32,835 nt of DNA from an uncultured Tepidamorphus sp. Lineage in GTDB: Bacteria; Pseudomonadota; Alphaproteobacteria; Rhizobiales; Tepidamorphaceae. Location: the NCBI GenBank assembly GCA_905479765.1, contig CAJQNW010000136.1, forward strand, positions 1 to 32,835, given 5' to 3'. The notes under the pieces were generated by a model, which saw only the letters and a list, made by a program, of their open reading frames with translations, ran no database searches and was not told the origin of the DNA. A program made the translations under genes and the position numbers. Shown piece after piece: positions 1-8,080 of the stretch (position 1 is the stretch's first letter; every line of letters begins with the position of its first letter).

Positions 1-1
1 T

Positions 2-880
2 ATGCAGCCGGTCTACGGGATCGGCCGCGAAATGCAGCTGACCGAGCACATCGTCGAGCACCTGCCGGGCTACCGCGGCATGGGGCCGGTACGCGTCGGC
101 AACCAGGCCTATGAGCACTTTCAGCATGACGTTTACGGAAACGTCATTCTCGGCGCCAGCCAGGCCTTCTTCGACGAGCGCCTGTTCCGGCCGGCGACGC
201 TGGATGACTTCCACATGCTCGAGAAGGTAGGCGAACGCGCATTCGCTTTCTATTCCGAGCCGGACGCCGGCATGTGGGAGCTGCGCACCCGCGCCCGCGT
301 TCACACCTCCTCGTCGCTGATGTGCTGGGCCGCCTGCGACCGGCTCGCCAAGATCGCCCGCCACTTCGGCGAGGACGAGCGCGCAGGGGTCTGGTCGGAG
401 CGCGCCGCCACAATCCACGCGGAGATCCTGAAGCGCGCGTGGAACCCGGAGCTCAATTCGTTCGTTGAAAGCTTCGAGGGGTCGGACATCGATGCGAGCC
501 TCCTGTTGATGGCCGAGGTCGGCTTCGTCGCGCCGGACGATCAGCGCTTCGTGGCCACCGTCGACCGGATCGGCCGCGAACTCAGACGCGGCAATCATCT
601 GCACCGTTATGCCGCGCCCGACGACTTTGGCCGTCCGCACACCGCGTTTAATATCTGTACCTTCTGGTACATCGACGCCCTTGCCCGGATCGGGCGCACC
701 GAGGAGGCACGCGAGATCTTCGAGAGCATGCTCGCCACCCGCAATCATCTGGGACTCCTGTCGGAAGATACCGACACCGCGTCCGGAGAGCTGTGGGGCA
801 ACTATCCGCAGACCTATTCGATGGTCGGCATCATCAACGGCGCCATGCGTCTCAGCAAACGGTGGGACAGCGTCGTATGA
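2..880 (+). CDS. Glycoside hydrolase family 15 protein (glucoamylase/trehalase-like), 5' truncated
   Basis: This is the C-terminal 292 residues of a GH15 (alpha/alpha)6-barrel enzyme; the reading frame is open to the left edge, so the first Met is probably internal and the N-terminal half is outside the window. The motif GMWELR (Glu about 93 of the fragment) matches the catalytic-acid region of GH15 enzymes. GLLSED (Glu about 255), followed by GNYPQTYS, matches the catalytic-base region. Family members hydrolyse alpha-glucosidic bonds with inversion; several bacterial ones act as trehalases or glucoamylases. Its stop overlaps the otsA start in an ATGA quartet, so the two are translationally coupled. 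By context it belongs to trehalose or alpha-glucan metabolism (inference). In related genomes otsB often lies upstream; that cannot be checked here. The family is certain, the substrate is not. Confidence 0.88.
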   Translation: MQPVYGIGREMQLTEHIVEHLPGYRGMGPVRVGNQAYEHFQHDVYGNVILGASQAFFDERLFRPATLDDFHMLEKVGERAFAFYSEPDAGMWELRTRARVHTSSSLMCWAACDRLAKIARHFGEDERAGVWSERAATIHAEILKRAWNPELNSFVESFEGSDIDASLLLMAEVGFVAPDDQRFVATVDRIGRELRRGNHLHRYAAPDDFGRPHTAFNICTFWYIDALARIGRTEEAREIFESMLATRNHLGLLSEDTDTASGELWGNYPQTYSMVGIINGAMRLSKRWDSVV

Positions 881-2262
881 GCCGCCTGGTCGTTGTGTCC
901 AACCGCGTCGGCCCGGTCCGCGAATCCGCCAAGGCCGGTGGCCTCGCGGTGGCGATCGTCGATGCGTTGCGCAACGAAGGCGGCATCTGGTTCGGCTGGT
1001 CGGGCGAGATCAGCCCAGAAGGCACACACGCCAACCTGCAGACCGAGGAGGCCGGGCGCATCTCGATGGTCACCCTGGACATGGACCAGGCCGACTACGA
1101 CGCCTTCTACGCCGGGTTCTCCAACAGGACGCTGTGGCCGATCTTCCATTACCGGCTCGATCTGGCCGAATACGACCGCGAAACGGAACGCGGCTACTGG
1201 AACGTCAACGAACGCTTTGCCGCGCGGCTTTTTCCGCTGCTCAAGGACGACGACGTCGTCTGGGTGCACGACTATCACTTCCTGGCGATGGGTTCGAAGC
1301 TCCGGTCGATGGGCGCAAGGCAGCCGATCGGCTTTTTCTTGCATATCCCCTTCCCGGTGCCCGAAATCATCGCCGCGCTGCCCAACCACGGCGCGCTCAT
1401 CCACGCGATGCTCGCCTACGACGTCATCGGCTTCCAGACCAAGCGCGACGCGCGCGCCTTCATCCGCTACTTCGTCGAGGAGTTCGACGGCGTCGCGACC
1501 GAAGATGGCCTGCTGACGGTGCAGGGGCGCACGGTCAAGGTCGGCGCCTTTCCCATCGGTATCGATGCCGAGGCATTCCGCAGCTTCTCCGTTTCACCGG
1601 ATGCCCATCGGCAGGGCAAGCGGCTCAAGGCGTCCGGTGAAGATCGTTGCCATGTCATCGGGGTCGACCGGATCGACTACACCAAGGGCCTCGCCGAACG
1701 GTTCCACGCGTTCTCGCGGCTGCTCGAGAACTATCCGGAGAACCGCAACCACGTCAGCCTGCTGCAGGTGGCGCCGGCCTCGCGTGGCGATGTCGACGCC
1801 TATGTCGATATCCGCGAGGAGCTCGAACGCATTACCGGCAACGTCAACGGACGGTTTTCCGACCTCGACTGGACGCCGATCCGTCTGATCACCCGGCCGC
1901 TGAAGCGGCGCAGCCTCGCCGGCCTCTACCGGGCCAGCAAGGTCGGGCTGGTGACGCCGCTGCGCGATGGCATGAACCTGGTCGCCAAGGAATATGTCGC
2001 CGCCCAGGCCGAGGACGATCCGGGCGTGCTGGTGCTGTCGCGGTTCGCGGGCGCGGCCGAAGCGCTCGACGCGGCCGTGATCGTCAACCCCTATGATATC
2101 GACGAGGCCGCCGAAGGCATCCAGCGGGCCGTCGGCATGCCGCTGGACGAACGCCAGGACCGCTGGCATCGCCTGTTCGACAAGGTTCAGAGCGAAGACA
2201 TCCGCGCGTGGTACACGAGCTTCCTGAAAGCCCTGCGTGAGACGGCCCGCCGCAGCCACTAA
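877..2262 (+). CDS. otsA: Trehalose-6-phosphate synthase OtsA
   Basis: This 461-residue GT20 enzyme transfers glucose from a nucleotide sugar (usually UDP-glucose) to glucose-6-phosphate, making trehalose-6-phosphate for osmoprotection and stress tolerance. The visible motifs are SNRVGP (Arg10), KAGGLA, WPIFHYR, VHDYH (Asp132), HIPFP (His156), [10 protein letters not shown] (Arg265, Lys270), PLRDGMN (Asp364) and KEYVAAQ (Glu372), which together give the full GT-B donor and acceptor sites. Length is normal for OtsA alone, so no OtsB phosphatase domain is fused. The start was chosen at [10 protein letters not shown] because homologues begin there and it overlaps the upstream stop as ATGA. A longer upstream in-frame extension is only the GH15 gene read in another frame. 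The cytosolic product would need OtsB, not seen in this window, to give trehalose. Confidence 0.96.
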   Translation: MSRLVVVSNRVGPVRESAKAGGLAVAIVDALRNEGGIWFGWSGEISPEGTHANLQTEEAGRISMVTLDMDQADYDAFYAGFSNRTLWPIFHYRLDLAEYDRETERGYWNVNERFAARLFPLLKDDDVVWVHDYHFLAMGSKLRSMGARQPIGFFLHIPFPVPEIIAALPNHGALIHAMLAYDVIGFQTKRDARAFIRYFVEEFDGVATEDGLLTVQGRTVKVGAFPIGIDAEAFRSFSVSPDAHRQGKRLKASGEDRCHVIGVDRIDYTKGLAERFHAFSRLLENYPENRNHVSLLQVAPASRGDVDAYVDIREELERITGNVNGRFSDLDWTPIRLITRPLKRRSLAGLYRASKVGLVTPLRDGMNLVAKEYVAAQAEDDPGVLVLSRFAGAAEALDAAVIVNPYDIDEAAEGIQRAVGMPLDERQDRWHRLFDKVQSEDIRAWYTSFLKALRETARRSH

Positions 2263-2263
2263 C

Positions 2264-2289
2264 CCTCCCGTGAGCCTTCGGCCGGGAGG
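2264..2289 (+). terminator. Candidate hairpin terminator after otsA
   Basis: Two 7-bp complementary arms (CCTCCCG and CGGGAGG) flank a 12-nt loop that can itself pair as GCC-TTC-GGC. It lies directly behind the otsA stop. No run of T follows, so intrinsic termination is uncertain. Confidence 0.4.
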
Positions 2290-2399
2290 AATTCTGAATA
2301 TGAGTTTTGTCCAAGCCCCCATTGACCATACGTCACGGGTGCGGCTTGTTGCGGTAATTATGTCCAACGATGCGGGCACGGTCCGCAAGGGAGGTGGCG

Positions 2400-3836
2400 A
2401 TGGTTGAGCGGCATGACAATCTGATCGGCGGCGAATGGGTTAAGGGCAGCGAGTACGCGCCGAACGTGAACCCCTCCGACCTGAGCGACGTGGCCGGCGA
2501 ATACGCCCGCGCCAGCGCCGCCGACGCTGCGACCGCGATCGCCGCGGCGAAGGAAGCCTTTCACGGCTGGTCGCGCGCCACGCCGCAAGTTCGCTTCGAG
2601 ATCCTCGATGCCGCCGGCACCCGCATCCTGGCCGAAAAGGAACGGCTCGGCACGCTGCTGTCGCGCGAGGAAGGCAAGACCCTGCCCGAGGGCATCGGCG
2701 AAGCGGCGCGCGCCGGCCAGATCTTCAAGTTCTTCGCAGGCGAGGCGCTGCGCCTCGGCGGCGAGACCATTCCCTCGGTGCGTCCAGGAGTCGGCGTCGA
2801 GATCACCCGCGAGGGTGTCGGCGTCGTCGGCCTGATCACGCCGTGGAACTTCCCGATCGCCATCCCCGCCTGGAAGATCGCCCCCGCGCTCGCCTGCGGC
2901 AACACGGTGGTCTTCAAGCCAGCCGACCTGGTGCCCGGCTGCGCCCACGCCATCGCCGAAATTCTCGACGACGCGGGCGTTCCCGCCGGCGTCTTCAATC
3001 TGGTCATGGGCCGTGGCTCGGTGGTCGGCGAGGCGATGGTCGGCTCGCCCGACGTCAACGCCATCAGCTTCACCGGCTCGGTTCCCACGGGCAGGCGCAT
3101 CGCGCTGGCCTGCGCGGAATCGGGCAAGAAGCTCCAGATGGAAATGGGCGGCAAGAATCCGATGGTCGTGCTCGACGACGCCGATCTCGACACCGCCGTC
3201 GCAAGTGCCGTCAACGGCGCCTTCTTCTCCACCGGCCAGCGCTGCACGGCGTCCTCCAGACTGATCGTGACGGAGAAGATCCACGACCGCTTCGTCGACG
3301 CGGTGACGAATAAGGTGAAGGCCCTGAAGGTCGACGACGCGCTGAAGCCCGGCACCGAGATCGGCCCCGTGGTCGATCAGTCGCAGCTCGACCAGGACCT
3401 GCGCTATATCGCGCTGGCAAAGGAAGAAGGCTGCGAGGTGATCGGCGGCGAGCGGCTGAACCGCGAGACCGAGGGCTACTACCTGTCGCCGGCGCTGTTG
3501 GTGGGCGCCGACAATTCCATGCGCACCAGCCGCGAGGAAATCTTCGGGCCGGTCGCCAGCGTCATAAAGGTTGCCGACTACGACGAGGCGCTGTCGGTCG
3601 CCAACGACACGGAGTTCGGCTTGTCGGCGGGCATCTGCACGACGTCGCTGAAGGCGGCCACCGACTTCAAGCGCAATGCCGAGGCCGGCATGGTGATGGT
3701 CAACCTGCCGACGGCGGGCGTCGACTACCACGTGCCCTTCGGCGGCCGAAAGGGTTCCTCGCAGGGCCCGCGCGAGCAGGGCGCCTATGCGCGTGAGTTC
3801 TACACCACCGTCAAGACCGCCTATACGCAGGCTTAG
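2400..3836 (+). CDS. NAD(P)-dependent aldehyde dehydrogenase, possibly alpha-ketoglutaric semialdehyde dehydrogenase
   Basis: This 478-residue cytosolic ALDH-superfamily enzyme oxidises an aldehyde to its acid. The catalytic set is visible: TPWNFP (Asn150), FKPAD (Lys173), MEMGGKNP (Glu248), GQRCTA (nucleophile Cys282) and EEIFGPV (Glu380). The C-terminal stretch GVDYHVPFGGRKGSSQGPRE resembles the alpha-ketoglutaric semialdehyde dehydrogenases and YcbD-like enzymes of sugar-acid and hydroxyproline breakdown. The substrate is therefore a guess, as no pathway neighbours are present. Start is placed at the ATG at 2400, preceded by a strong AAGGGAGG ribosome-binding site; an upstream ATG at 2370 lacks one. 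It ends only 15 bp from the stop of the convergent gene. It is a different subfamily from the gabD-like gene at 14967. Confidence 0.92.
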   Translation: MVERHDNLIGGEWVKGSEYAPNVNPSDLSDVAGEYARASAADAATAIAAAKEAFHGWSRATPQVRFEILDAAGTRILAEKERLGTLLSREEGKTLPEGIGEAARAGQIFKFFAGEALRLGGETIPSVRPGVGVEITREGVGVVGLITPWNFPIAIPAWKIAPALACGNTVVFKPADLVPGCAHAIAEILDDAGVPAGVFNLVMGRGSVVGEAMVGSPDVNAISFTGSVPTGRRIALACAESGKKLQMEMGGKNPMVVLDDADLDTAVASAVNGAFFSTGQRCTASSRLIVTEKIHDRFVDAVTNKVKALKVDDALKPGTEIGPVVDQSQLDQDLRYIALAKEEGCEVIGGERLNRETEGYYLSPALLVGADNSMRTSREEIFGPVASVIKVADYDEALSVANDTEFGLSAGICTTSLKAATDFKRNAEAGMVMVNLPTAGVDYHVPFGGRKGSSQGPREQGAYAREFYTTVKTAYTQA

Positions 3837-3851
3837 GGTCGAGGAGGCTCG

Positions 3852-5045
3852 TTACTTCCCGAGCGCCAGGCAGACGGCTTTGACCTGGGCGCGGCGCAGG
3901 GCGGGGATCAGATTTTCGCCGGCCTGTGTGTTGATCGAGAAGGTGACGGATTTCCGGCCGTTGCGGGACGCCGCGATAAACTGCGTGTAGCCGAGGATCG
4001 AACCGGTGTGGCCAAAGACCGTGCCGCACTTGGTCTTGTAGCGGAACAGCGCCAGGCCGGCGGCGTTCTTTCCCGGTCCGGGCGGGCTCGACGCATCGCC
4101 GTTGCGGAAGGTGAACTGGGCGTCGCGGGCCGCATTGCCGAACAGCGCGCCGCCGACATAGCCGCGAACGAAGCTGCTTAGGTCGGCGGGCGTCGAAACG
4201 ATCCCGCCCGACGCCCAGGCGTAGCCGCCGAAGGCGATCTCCGTACTGACGTCGTCCAGCGAACCGTCTTCCCCGATTCCGTAGCCGTGGATGAACGGCC
4301 TCGGCATGCGCGCCTTGTTCTTCAACTGCGTGCGACTTAGCCACAGCGGCTTGTAGACCTTTTTCCGCAGCATCGTCGTGTAGGGCTTGCCCGACGCCGC
4401 CTCGACCATCAGCCCGACGATGATGTTGTCGGAGTTCGAGTAGGCGTAGGCCGACCCCGGCGTGAAGTTCAGCGGCTCGTCCTCGACGAACGACAGCAGC
4501 ACGCGCGGCGGCGGCGCCGTGTGCGGGGAGGCGGCGATCGCCGCGCCGAAATCCGGGCTGCTTGTGAAGTCCGGCACGCCACTGGTGTGATTGAGCAGGT
4601 CGCGGAGTGTGACCGAATGCCACTGTGCGGGCAGATCGGGCAGCACGTCGCCGATCGTGTCGTCGAGCGCCAACGCCCCGTCGCTGACCAGTGCCAGCGC
4701 GGCGGCTCCGGAAAACGTCTTCGACACGCTGGCGATGCGCATCGCGTCGCCCGGTCGTGGCGACCGGGCTCGTCCGCAGTGCCGCTTGTCCGGATTTTTG
4801 CAGGCGATGACATCGCCGGCAGTAAAGACCTGGCGCTTGGCCCCGCGCTGGACGATGACGATTGCGCCGGGCGGTCCGTCCGGCCGGTTCACGAGGCGGT
4901 TCAGAGCGCGCGTAAGGCCCGCGGCGCGCGAGGCTTGCGGTGTCTTTGCAGTCGGCTCCGCCCCGACCGAACTCGATGCCGCGAGACACGCAACGATGGC
5001 GGAGAAAGATAAGACCCGCGAAAAAATCCGAAACCGACTGTTCAT
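3852..5045 (-). CDS. Secreted serine hydrolase of the beta-lactamase / D-Ala-D-Ala carboxypeptidase (class C) fold
   Basis: This 397-residue protein has a cleavable signal peptide (hydrophobic stretch 10-24, probable AXA site near 27-29), so it acts in the periplasm or outside. The active-site motifs of the serine beta-lactamase-like superfamily are present: SVSK (Ser106, Lys109), YSN (Tyr202, Asn204) and HTG (346-348, replacing KTG). HTSGVPDF around 153-160 is another typical block. Family members include DD-peptidases, esterases and class C beta-lactamases; the HTG form is common in DD-peptidase or esterase relatives, so calling it a resistance gene would not be justified. Upstream on its strand there is a perfect TTGACA (5107 to 5102) but only a weak -10. 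It is convergent with the aldehyde dehydrogenase and divergent from the sulfotransferase. Confidence 0.9.
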   Translation of the reverse strand: MNSRFRIFSRVLSFSAIVACLAASSSVGAEPTAKTPQASRAAGLTRALNRLVNRPDGPPGAIVIVQRGAKRQVFTAGDVIACKNPDKRHCGRARSPRPGDAMRIASVSKTFSGAAALALVSDGALALDDTIGDVLPDLPAQWHSVTLRDLLNHTSGVPDFTSSPDFGAAIAASPHTAPPPRVLLSFVEDEPLNFTPGSAYAYSNSDNIIVGLMVEAASGKPYTTMLRKKVYKPLWLSRTQLKNKARMPRPFIHGYGIGEDGSLDDVSTEIAFGGYAWASGGIVSTPADLSSFVRGYVGGALFGNAARDAQFTFRNGDASSPPGPGKNAAGLALFRYKTKCGTVFGHTGSILGYTQFIAASRNGRKSVTFSINTQAGENLIPALRRAQVKAVCLALGK

Positions 5046-5223
5046 GCCATCACCGTCGTTGCCTTTAGCGCCGTTACGCTAGTGGCGGAGCCTTGCCGGT
5101 CTGTCAACGAGATGAACGAATGCCGCGGGTGCCGGGGGCAGCACAAGTCGGTTTACCGGGCTATTGCCTTTGGCCGGGCACTATTACTATGGTCCCCCAA
5201 ACCCGGCCTTTAAGGTTATCTCC

Positions 5224-5970
5224 GTGCTGTATTCGGCAACACACAACGCAATTTTTCTGCATATTCACAAGGCGGCCGGAGGGAGTGTTTCAAAGGCGCT
5301 GAGAGAACATGGTTTCGACAAGGAGTTTTTCGGGAAGGCCATTCGAAATCATATCACCGCTCATGAGTTGATCGATCTTTATCCACCGGCGGCCGACTGT
5401 TTTATTTTTACAGTGGTACGAAATCCTTTTTCGCGACTGGTATCGACTTACTATTGGGTGCGTGAGTTCGGCCGGAAAACTCTGGAGTCCAGCGCCTACC
5501 GCTTTCACCGGCAGGCAAGCCGGGAGACCATGAACGGTTTCAAGGACTTCGCCAGCTATGTCGATTTCCTGCATGACTCGTATCTGGAGATCCGTCCGCT
5601 GCACCGGCGCCTGGCGCTGTCCTGCACGCCGCATCCGGTCGCGCAGCGCGGCGTTCCGGTGGCCTCCTATCCGCCACAGACCAGCTACACCACCGACATC
5701 CGGGGAACGTCTCTCATTTCAGCGTGGGGCCGGGTTGAAACGCTGGATGAGGACATGGCCCACCTGTACGCCCATCTGGGCCTGCCTGAGGCCCCGGTTA
5801 TGCAGCGGCGGCGTCAATCCTCATCATCGAAGATCGACTACAAGGATCTCTATACAAACAGGACCATCGACAAGGTCGCCCGCCTGTTCGAGGACGACCT
5901 GGAGCGTTTCGGGTATGACTTCGACCGATCCGTTACGCCGTCCAGCCTGTCCGTCTTGAGTGCTCGATGA
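5224..5970 (+). CDS. Sulfotransferase family 2-like protein
   Basis: This 248-residue protein carries both PAPS-binding signatures: the 5'-phosphosulfate loop near the N-terminus (FLHIHKAAGGS, residues 11-21) and the 3'-phosphate motif VVRNPFSRLVSTYYW (about 64-78). It resembles bacterial carbohydrate sulfotransferase-like proteins that sulfate surface polysaccharides, lipids or small molecules; the acceptor is unknown. The start is uncertain. GTG at 5224 has an AAGG about 8 nt upstream and places the PAPS loop at the usual distance from the N-terminus; an in-frame TTG at 5164 would add 20 residues. The first 300 bp are visibly poorer in GC than the rest and than the neighbours, suggesting foreign origin. 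The stop overlaps the next start (ATGA), so the two are translationally coupled. Confidence 0.8.
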   Translation: MLYSATHNAIFLHIHKAAGGSVSKALREHGFDKEFFGKAIRNHITAHELIDLYPPAADCFIFTVVRNPFSRLVSTYYWVREFGRKTLESSAYRFHRQASRETMNGFKDFASYVDFLHDSYLEIRPLHRRLALSCTPHPVAQRGVPVASYPPQTSYTTDIRGTSLISAWGRVETLDEDMAHLYAHLGLPEAPVMQRRRQSSSSKIDYKDLYTNRTIDKVARLFEDDLERFGYDFDRSVTPSSLSVLSAR

Positions 5971-6800
5971 GCATGCAATTCGCGCCGGTCTGCAGCCTGG
6001 GCAACGCGAGCCGCGTCGCGGGATATTTTCCGTGTCTCGACGAGGATCCCGAGACGTTGGCGCAAGCCGGCATTGCAGCGGTCTCGGCGGGGGCGCGCGC
6101 GGTGATCGTTGACTATCCCGCGATGGGAGACGATCCGCCGCACCGGTTGTTCGCCGCCATGGCGGGCGTCGTCGATGGCATTCGCAGCGCGTGTCCCGAC
6201 GCCGTGGTTGGCATACGGATTCCGCCGTTGGCGTGGGAATTCGACAGCCTCGGAGGCAGCCGTCGTTTCCCGCTGTACACCGCCATGCCGGTGGCCGACT
6301 GCCTTCGCGGCTTCATCGATATGGCGCCGGATTTCGTCTGTATCGAACCGCTGACGGTCGATGCCAAAGTCCGCACCTGGGTCCTTCCGCTGCCCGAACT
6401 CGTACGCGGAATGGAACCCCTGGTCATGGCGGATGTGCCGATCGTGCTGTCCCTGACCCATGCCGGTCAATTACGCACGGCCGCGCACGCGATGGCGTTC
6501 TTCGAGGGCGAAGCGCGGGTCATTGCCGACGTTCCCGCGGATCTGGCCTCCGCGGTCGGCGCCAGACGGCCATGGACCGGCGTCTGGCACAGGGGCCATC
6601 CGCTGGCGTCGAATTGGCCCGTTGCCGGAGACCGTCCGCTGGTGGTGCGCGCGGGTCTGGGCGACGACCCGTTCAAGGACAGGCTCCGCCTGTTCGCTTC
6701 CAATGCTGAGGCAATGGAGGCTGTGGTGACGTCTGCGCCCGCAGGGTTGAGCCTGGTTCCGTCCGTCGAAGCGCGCGCGGTGGTGCTTGGAAGCCGCTAG
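5967..6800 (+). CDS. DUF849 / BKACE-like (beta-keto acid cleavage enzyme family) protein without metal-site histidines
   Basis: This is a 277-residue TIM-barrel-like protein. The N-terminal pattern, with AAVSAGARAVIVD at 37-49 and later a VDGIRSACPD segment, follows the beta-keto acid cleavage enzyme family. The C-terminus, with VVRAGLGDDP, then SNAEAMEAV, then a closing SVEARAVVLG, parallels the VRxGLEDN ... SNaxxV ... EARxxLG end of that family. BKACE enzymes condense a beta-keto acid with acetyl-CoA using Zn2+ held by an HxH motif. Here the corresponding strand reads VDY (48-50), so both His are missing, and GLEDN has become GLGDD. It is therefore either a diverged enzyme or a non-catalytic relative. 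It is translationally coupled to the sulfotransferase. The family call is by eye and moderately sure; the function is unknown. Confidence 0.6.
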   Translation: MSMQFAPVCSLGNASRVAGYFPCLDEDPETLAQAGIAAVSAGARAVIVDYPAMGDDPPHRLFAAMAGVVDGIRSACPDAVVGIRIPPLAWEFDSLGGSRRFPLYTAMPVADCLRGFIDMAPDFVCIEPLTVDAKVRTWVLPLPELVRGMEPLVMADVPIVLSLTHAGQLRTAAHAMAFFEGEARVIADVPADLASAVGARRPWTGVWHRGHPLASNWPVAGDRPLVVRAGLGDDPFKDRLRLFASNAEAMEAVVTSAPAGLSLVPSVEARAVVLGSR

Positions 6801-6936
6801 CGCCCGCGTTTCGCTTGCCAATCTCACCCAGGCCAACTATGCCGCGACAGGCGATTGTACGCGCCGCATCCTCGAAGAACTGTTCGAGGATTTTCAGGCG
6901 CAAGGCGGCGAAATGGCGAGGCGAGGGGCGTATCCG

Positions 6937-7062
6937 ATGGACAAGCGCAAACGCAACTGGATCCTGATCGCCATCGCGGTGGCGTTCATGCTCGTCTACG
7001 GCGCCTCGATCCGCGACAGCGGCCTGAGCCTTTGGGGCTACCCGGGACAGGAATCCGACTAG
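6937..7062 (+). CDS. Small single-pass membrane protein, unknown function
   Basis: This predicted 41-residue peptide has a positively charged start (MDKRKRNW), one hydrophobic helix (WILIAIAVAFMLVYGA, about 8-23) and a short polar C-terminal tail ending GYPGQESD. GAGG-type purine stretches lie before the ATG at 6937; another in-frame ATG at 6913 has an AAGGCGG just upstream and would add eight residues. The charge pattern suggests the N-terminus is in the cytosol. It follows the BKACE-like gene after 136 bp and may belong to the same transcript. I do not recognise it. A much longer upstream extension of the frame looks like non-coding sequence. Confidence 0.5.
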   Translation: MDKRKRNWILIAIAVAFMLVYGASIRDSGLSLWGYPGQESD

Positions 7063-7109
7063 CGCGGGTGTCCCGCGGGCCGGAAATCAAGCGAATCTGT
7101 CGGAAAAAA

Positions 7110-7185
7110 TGGTGGGCGATACTGGATTCGAACCAGTGACCCCAGCGATGTGAACACTGTGCTCTACCAACTGAGCTAATCGCCC
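7110..7185 (-). tRNA. tRNA-Val (anticodon CAC)
   Basis: Read on the minus strand, this 76-nt cloverleaf has a 7-bp acceptor stem (GGGCGAT/ATCGCCC), a D arm GCTC...GAGC with AGTTGGTA loop, an anticodon stem CAGTG/CGCTG with loop TTCACAT (anticodon CAC, valine), and a T arm ACTGG-TTCGAAT-CCAGT. The CCA end is encoded. A run of six T (minus strand, 7109-7104) follows directly and may help end transcription. Confidence 0.97.
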
Positions 7186-7222
7186 GACGCGCCGCGATAT
7201 AGGGGCCGGACCACGGCCAAGT

Positions 7223-7242
7223 CAAGCAGACCGCTCTGCTTG
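7223..7242 (-). terminator. Candidate hairpin terminator after gph
   Basis: An 8-bp perfect stem (CAAGCAGA/TCTGCTTG) with a CCGC loop lies just beyond the gph stop and before the tRNA. There is no T run, so it may instead serve in transcript processing or stability. Confidence 0.4.
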
Positions 7243-7246
7243 CCGT

Positions 7247-7927
7247 TCAATCCGGCGACAAACCCAGCAGCGGCACGGCCAGATCGTACAGCGCGTCATA
7301 GTGCGAAATGACGTGATCGGGCCCCAGTTCCGTAACGGGGATCTCGGTGTAGCCGAAATCCACGGCGATCACCGGCACGCCCGCCGCCTTCGCCGTGTCG
7401 ATGTCGGTGCGGCTGTCGCCGACCATGATCGCGCGGTCCTCGTCGCCGCCCGCCCGTTCGATCGTGCCGAGCAGATGTCCCGGATGCGGCTTGCGCACGT
7501 CCAGCGTGTCGGCGCCGACGATCGCGGCGAATCGGTCGGCCATCCCGAGCGCCTCCAGCAACTGCACCGACAGGCCTTCCAGCTTGTTGGTGCAGACAGC
7601 CAGCAGCACGTCGTCGTCGGCCAGCTGGTCGAGCAGGGCGATGACGCCCTCGAAGGGGCGGGAGTGTTCGGAAATGTTGTAGGCGTAGTAGTGCAGGAAA
7701 TGCTCGTGCATCCGCCGGATTTCCTCGGGCTCCAGCATCACGTCCTGGAATTCCAGCGCCCGCTCGATCATCACCTTCGATCCGTGGCCGATGGCGCCGT
7801 AGGTCTTTTCCGGAGGCATCGCCTCAAAGCCTGCCTCCGTCAGAACGACGTTCAACGTGGCGAGCAGGTCGGGCGCGGTGTCGACGAGCGTGCCATCGAG
7901 ATCGAAGACGGCGATGGGTGCCGGCAT
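7247..7927 (-). CDS. gph: HAD-family phosphatase, probable phosphoglycolate phosphatase
   Basis: This 226-residue cytosolic HAD hydrolase should dephosphorylate 2-phosphoglycolate, a product of DNA repair and of oxygenase side reactions. All four HAD motifs are visible: DLDGTLVDT (nucleophile and acid Asp at the N-terminus), CTNK, KPHPGHLL and GDSRTDID. The alpha-helical cap after motif I fits the Gph/PGP subgroup. The start was set at the ATG at 7927, which has GGAG about 7 nt upstream; a TTG 21 bp further out was rejected for lack of a site. The specific substrate is inferred from the family; other small phosphoesters remain possible. It is divergent from the gene at 8081 across a 153-bp gap that holds both promoters. 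Confidence 0.88.
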   Translation of the reverse strand: MPAPIAVFDLDGTLVDTAPDLLATLNVVLTEAGFEAMPPEKTYGAIGHGSKVMIERALEFQDVMLEPEEIRRMHEHFLHYYAYNISEHSRPFEGVIALLDQLADDDVLLAVCTNKLEGLSVQLLEALGMADRFAAIVGADTLDVRKPHPGHLLGTIERAGGDEDRAIMVGDSRTDIDTAKAAGVPVIAVDFGYTEIPVTELGPDHVISHYDALYDLAVPLLGLSPD

Positions 7928-8080
7928 GAAGTACTCCGTTTGTTGCAAAAAAGCGGCGGGTCGGACCGAAAGAGATATTTCAGGGCCCTATAGCACATCA
8001 TGTCCGTTAGCATATGGAGCCTGCGGGGGAGTGTGTGCTAACCCTGCGCATGTGGGGGCGGCAACGGGGAGATCGAGTCG

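Noticed and set aside
2358-3731. 457-residue open frame antisense to the aldehyde dehydrogenase
   Set aside because: It mirrors a GC-rich coding gene, has no ribosome-binding site and an Arg/Gly/Asp-heavy composition typical of antisense shadows.
3852-5045. Antibiotic-resistance beta-lactamase
   Set aside because: The fold matches, but the HTG motif and general sequence fit DD-peptidase or esterase relatives at least as well; there is no AmpR-type neighbour.
6855-7139. Open frame ending in ILDSNQ across the tRNA
   Set aside because: The C-terminus is the well-known false translation of a tRNA read in antisense; the frame has no ribosome-binding site.
5164-7185. Genomic island inserted at tRNA-Val
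   Set aside because: The tRNA 3' end faces the accessory genes, but I found no integrase and no second copy of the tRNA 3' end in the window.
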